Below are positions 61,784-64,000 of a DNA stretch of 64,000 bases, piece after piece. The stretch lies in assembly GCA_009103225.1 (NCBI GenBank), contig RHPI01000026.1, positions 784,331 through 848,330 of the forward strand, in the 5' to 3' direction. The notes beneath the pieces were generated by a model. It was not told the origin of the DNA, ran no database searches, and saw nothing but the letters and a program-made list of their open reading frames with translations. The DNA comes from Chlorokybus atmophyticus. Lineage: Eukaryota > Streptophyta > Chlorokybophyceae > Chlorokybales > Chlorokybaceae. The first letter of the stretch is position 1, and each line of letters opens with the position of its first letter. Made by a program: the position numbers and the translations under genes.

Positions 61784-62416
61784 AGGAAGTGGGTGCATAA
61801 CCCGTGTACCCGTGCTGTGAGGCAACAATCACAATCACTTTCTTAAACAAGCAGCACAACAGTTGTTCCAACTTTTGCAGGTGTTTGCGCTAACAAACTC
61901 GCAATGACATGCGAGGAAGGCCCAACTGCGGTCAAAACTCTCTCAGCGAGCGAGCTCTTATGCCCATCCTGATTAACGTTACATGACCTGCGTGCGCATA
62001 AAGTAAGAAAACACACACATGGCATAACTGGTACATAAGGGCACAAGGCAAAGGTGTTTCAGATGATTGAAACCGTTGCCACTACTACTTAGCAGTAGTG
62101 GCAAGCAAGGACTTGTGCCATACGAAGTGAAAGGTATCAAGTGCTTGACACCCGTACAATCACAAGCAGACAGAACACGCACATGTGCGCACGCATTGGC
62201 ACATGTCTACGCATATGCATGTGCAAGAGTGCGCATACTTATGCACACTTGCGTATGCACGTACTCCTATGAATCTCTTCTAAGGAACTCAATATGCACA
62301 CGCACGCGTGCTCGCTCGCACGCGTGCTCGCTCGCACGCATGCACGCACATACGCACATGTGCATGCATGCCTGCACACACACGCACATGCGCACGCGCA
62401 CCCGTACGCACATTAC
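61784..62416. other. Intergenic region between converg­ent genes
   Basis: Kinase (+) and FHIT (-) converge here. A short inverted repeat around CCACTACTACTTAGCAGTAGTGG lies near 62078-62101, read here in two parts: CCACTACT and AGTAGTGG with a 7-nt centre. CACG-type low-complexity DNA follows. No gene seen. Confidence 0.5.
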
Positions 62417-62604
62417 CTATCGTTCATCCTTGAACAGCGCGCGTAGTTCTTCAGCTTCGGCGGCCATCTCTTCTTCGGTGCGGGGCTTGCGCTCCGCGTC
62501 CAAGTCCAACGGCTCGCCCTCGTGACGCCTCAGATCGGTCGCCTCAATCTAATAATAAGTCAAGCACAATGAACCCAGCCGGTTGTAGAACACAATACTA
62601 CGAC

Positions 62605-62639
<35 letters not shown>

Positions 62640-63977
62640 CACACGCAACATAAGCGCATCTGTACATGTGCATGCATACGCATGCACACATGCGTATTTG
62701 AGGCTCTCAACTAGCAAAGGAGTGCATTGTTACCGCATCATAAACTTGGTCGTTGCGAGGGAAGTCGCCGACCCTCCGTGGCAACACGTGGATGTGTACG
62801 TGCGGCACAGTCTGCCCCGCAGCCGGCCCGTCCTGCAGGAATGCAGTGGTGCATACAATTGCACGGTTGTCGTCACATAACCTTAATTTTAACAATTGCA
62901 TGCTTGACATCACATCAGTGCACGACTGAGCGCATGAGTACGGGAAGCGGTAAGCGCGCCAATATGAAGCTAAAGCTCGGATAGGACATAGTTATCACTT
63001 GCACACATGCACGCATGCGCTGTACACACACGCGCGGTGCATACACAGCACACACATCCACCGCACATGTGTGGTGAGGTGAGGAGTACGCAGGACACAT
63101 GCAAGTGTACGAACACGTTCAGCACGCACATCCATGCGCATGCTATTTGTATCTGTGCAACACACTGCATACCTGTATGTATGAGCACATCTTGTGCATA
63201 TGCTGCACCTACGCACACACAGGCGCACGCACACACCCCCCCACCCCCACACCCCACTCACCCACCTGTATAGCGAACGTGAGCGACTGCGCGCCAAAGT
63301 GCCTCTCGACAGCGTGTCCGACGCGTTGTGCGGTGCGCCAGAGGTCGGAAACCTCCTCGGGCCGCAAGTCGGTGAAGCGGGGCACGCGGCGGCGAGAGAG
63401 GATGAGGACGTGTGTGAGGATGAGAGGTGTTAAGGTGGGCAAGGAGCATAGGGGGAGAGGGGGAGGGGGATGAGAGGGCGTGTGGGGAGGATATGACCTG
63501 CGAGAGAAGGGAATGAGCAATTAGCGGATGAGATTACGTGCACACGCACACGTGCTTGCACAAGCGTGCGCATGCACACACAAGTCCCAAACAGTAACAC
63601 ACACCGATGCATGTGCCCACCCGTTCTCGCGTGCACGCGCACACGAGCACGCATCTGTATACTCTACCACTTACCCACTCACTCACTCACTCCCTGCTGC
63701 ATCCACTCAGTGTGTTCTGCAGGAAGAGAGTGGTCGTACCTGGGACGACCGGTTTGAGGTTGACCATCGCGAGGGCGTGCTCGGACCAGAAGAACGCCTC
63801 GAACGCAGGCACTTTGTACGGACCAAAGTCGAATGTTGTGGTTGGTGTGTCAACTGCTGTCGGGACTGACTCTGTGTCTTCAGCCCGAGGGTGGGAAGCC
63901 TGACAGGTAGTTGTTGTTGTTGGTGGTGTGCAGAGGTTGGTACAACTTGGTGTGCGCGCTTGAGCGTGAAGCAACAC
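62417..63977 (-). CDS. FHIT: FHIT: bis(5'-adenosyl)-triphosphatase, histidine triad family
   Basis: Minus-strand exons: 63740 up to at least 63850 (possible in-frame ATG at 63977), 63266-about 63420, 62734-62832 and 62417-62548 (stop). The enzyme hydrolyses Ap3A to AMP and ADP. The order follows [75 protein letters not shown], then [20 protein letters not shown] with the HxHxH catalytic triad, [12 protein letters not shown], and the C-terminal [17 protein letters not shown]. The exon joins at 62734/62548 and 63266/62832 are clean. The join between VVPG (63740) and VLILS is not: the canonical acceptor at 63498 leads into a C-rich stretch in the wrong frame, so there may be a frameshift or sequencing error there. 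The start is uncertain because the N-terminal exon may begin outside the window. Confidence 0.9.
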
Positions 63978-64000
63978 ATCAAGGGCAGGAGATGGTGCAA

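Overview
The window is nuclear DNA from a eukaryote, most likely a protist or alga. Genes are broken by many short introns with GT-AG borders (plus two likely GC-AG introns), and intergenic DNA is rich in GCATGC/CACG-type simple repeats. Gene content fits a plant- or alga-like lineage: an Iwr1/DMS4-like protein, eukaryotic HisA with an N-terminal extension, APC2, a NEK6/7-like kinase, FHIT and UDP-xylose synthase remnants. A green alga is my best guess, held with low confidence; no marker settles it.

Region 1 (1-14143) is a large inverted duplication. The left arm (1-about 5093) mirrors the right arm (about 7238-14143) around a 2.1 kb loop; the left arm runs off the window edge. Each arm carries, from outside inwards, a gene for a PD-(D/E)XK nuclease plus protein kinase fusion resembling Crinkler/CR effectors, then a 5'-truncated UDP-xylose synthase (UXS) copy. 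The two UXS copies are broken by different frameshifts. The right arm has two extra insertions, one a 1.34 kb piece holding a reverse transcriptase remnant with a 6 bp target duplication. The loop holds a decayed inverted copy of the Iwr1 gene and a fragment of the HisA last exon, both of which exist intact further right (16.2-21.1 kb).

Region 2 (14.5-27.6 kb): a 465 bp AG repeat, then histidine-biosynthesis HisA (-), Iwr1-like RNA polymerase II import factor (+), a repeat-rich stretch with a hairpin element, and a secreted beta-helix-like protein gene (+).

Region 3 (29.0-40.9 kb) is a second, older inverted duplication: a secreted Cys-rich protein gene on + (36.8-40.9 kb) and a damaged partial copy on - (29.0-31.3 kb), separated by a repeat- and palindrome-rich spacer.

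Region 4 (41.6-64 kb) is denser in ordinary genes: APC2 (-), an AT-rich hairpin-bearing island (47.1-48.8 kb), a CRAL-TRIO lipid-transfer-like membrane protein (+), an unidentified gene with a double-stranded-RNA-binding-like segment (-), a NEK6/7-like kinase with a long C-terminal extension (+) and FHIT (-). Two runs of N are assembly gaps. Genes here do not form operons; neighbours are functionally unrelated. The coherent story is structural: repeated inverted duplication followed by independent decay of the copies.
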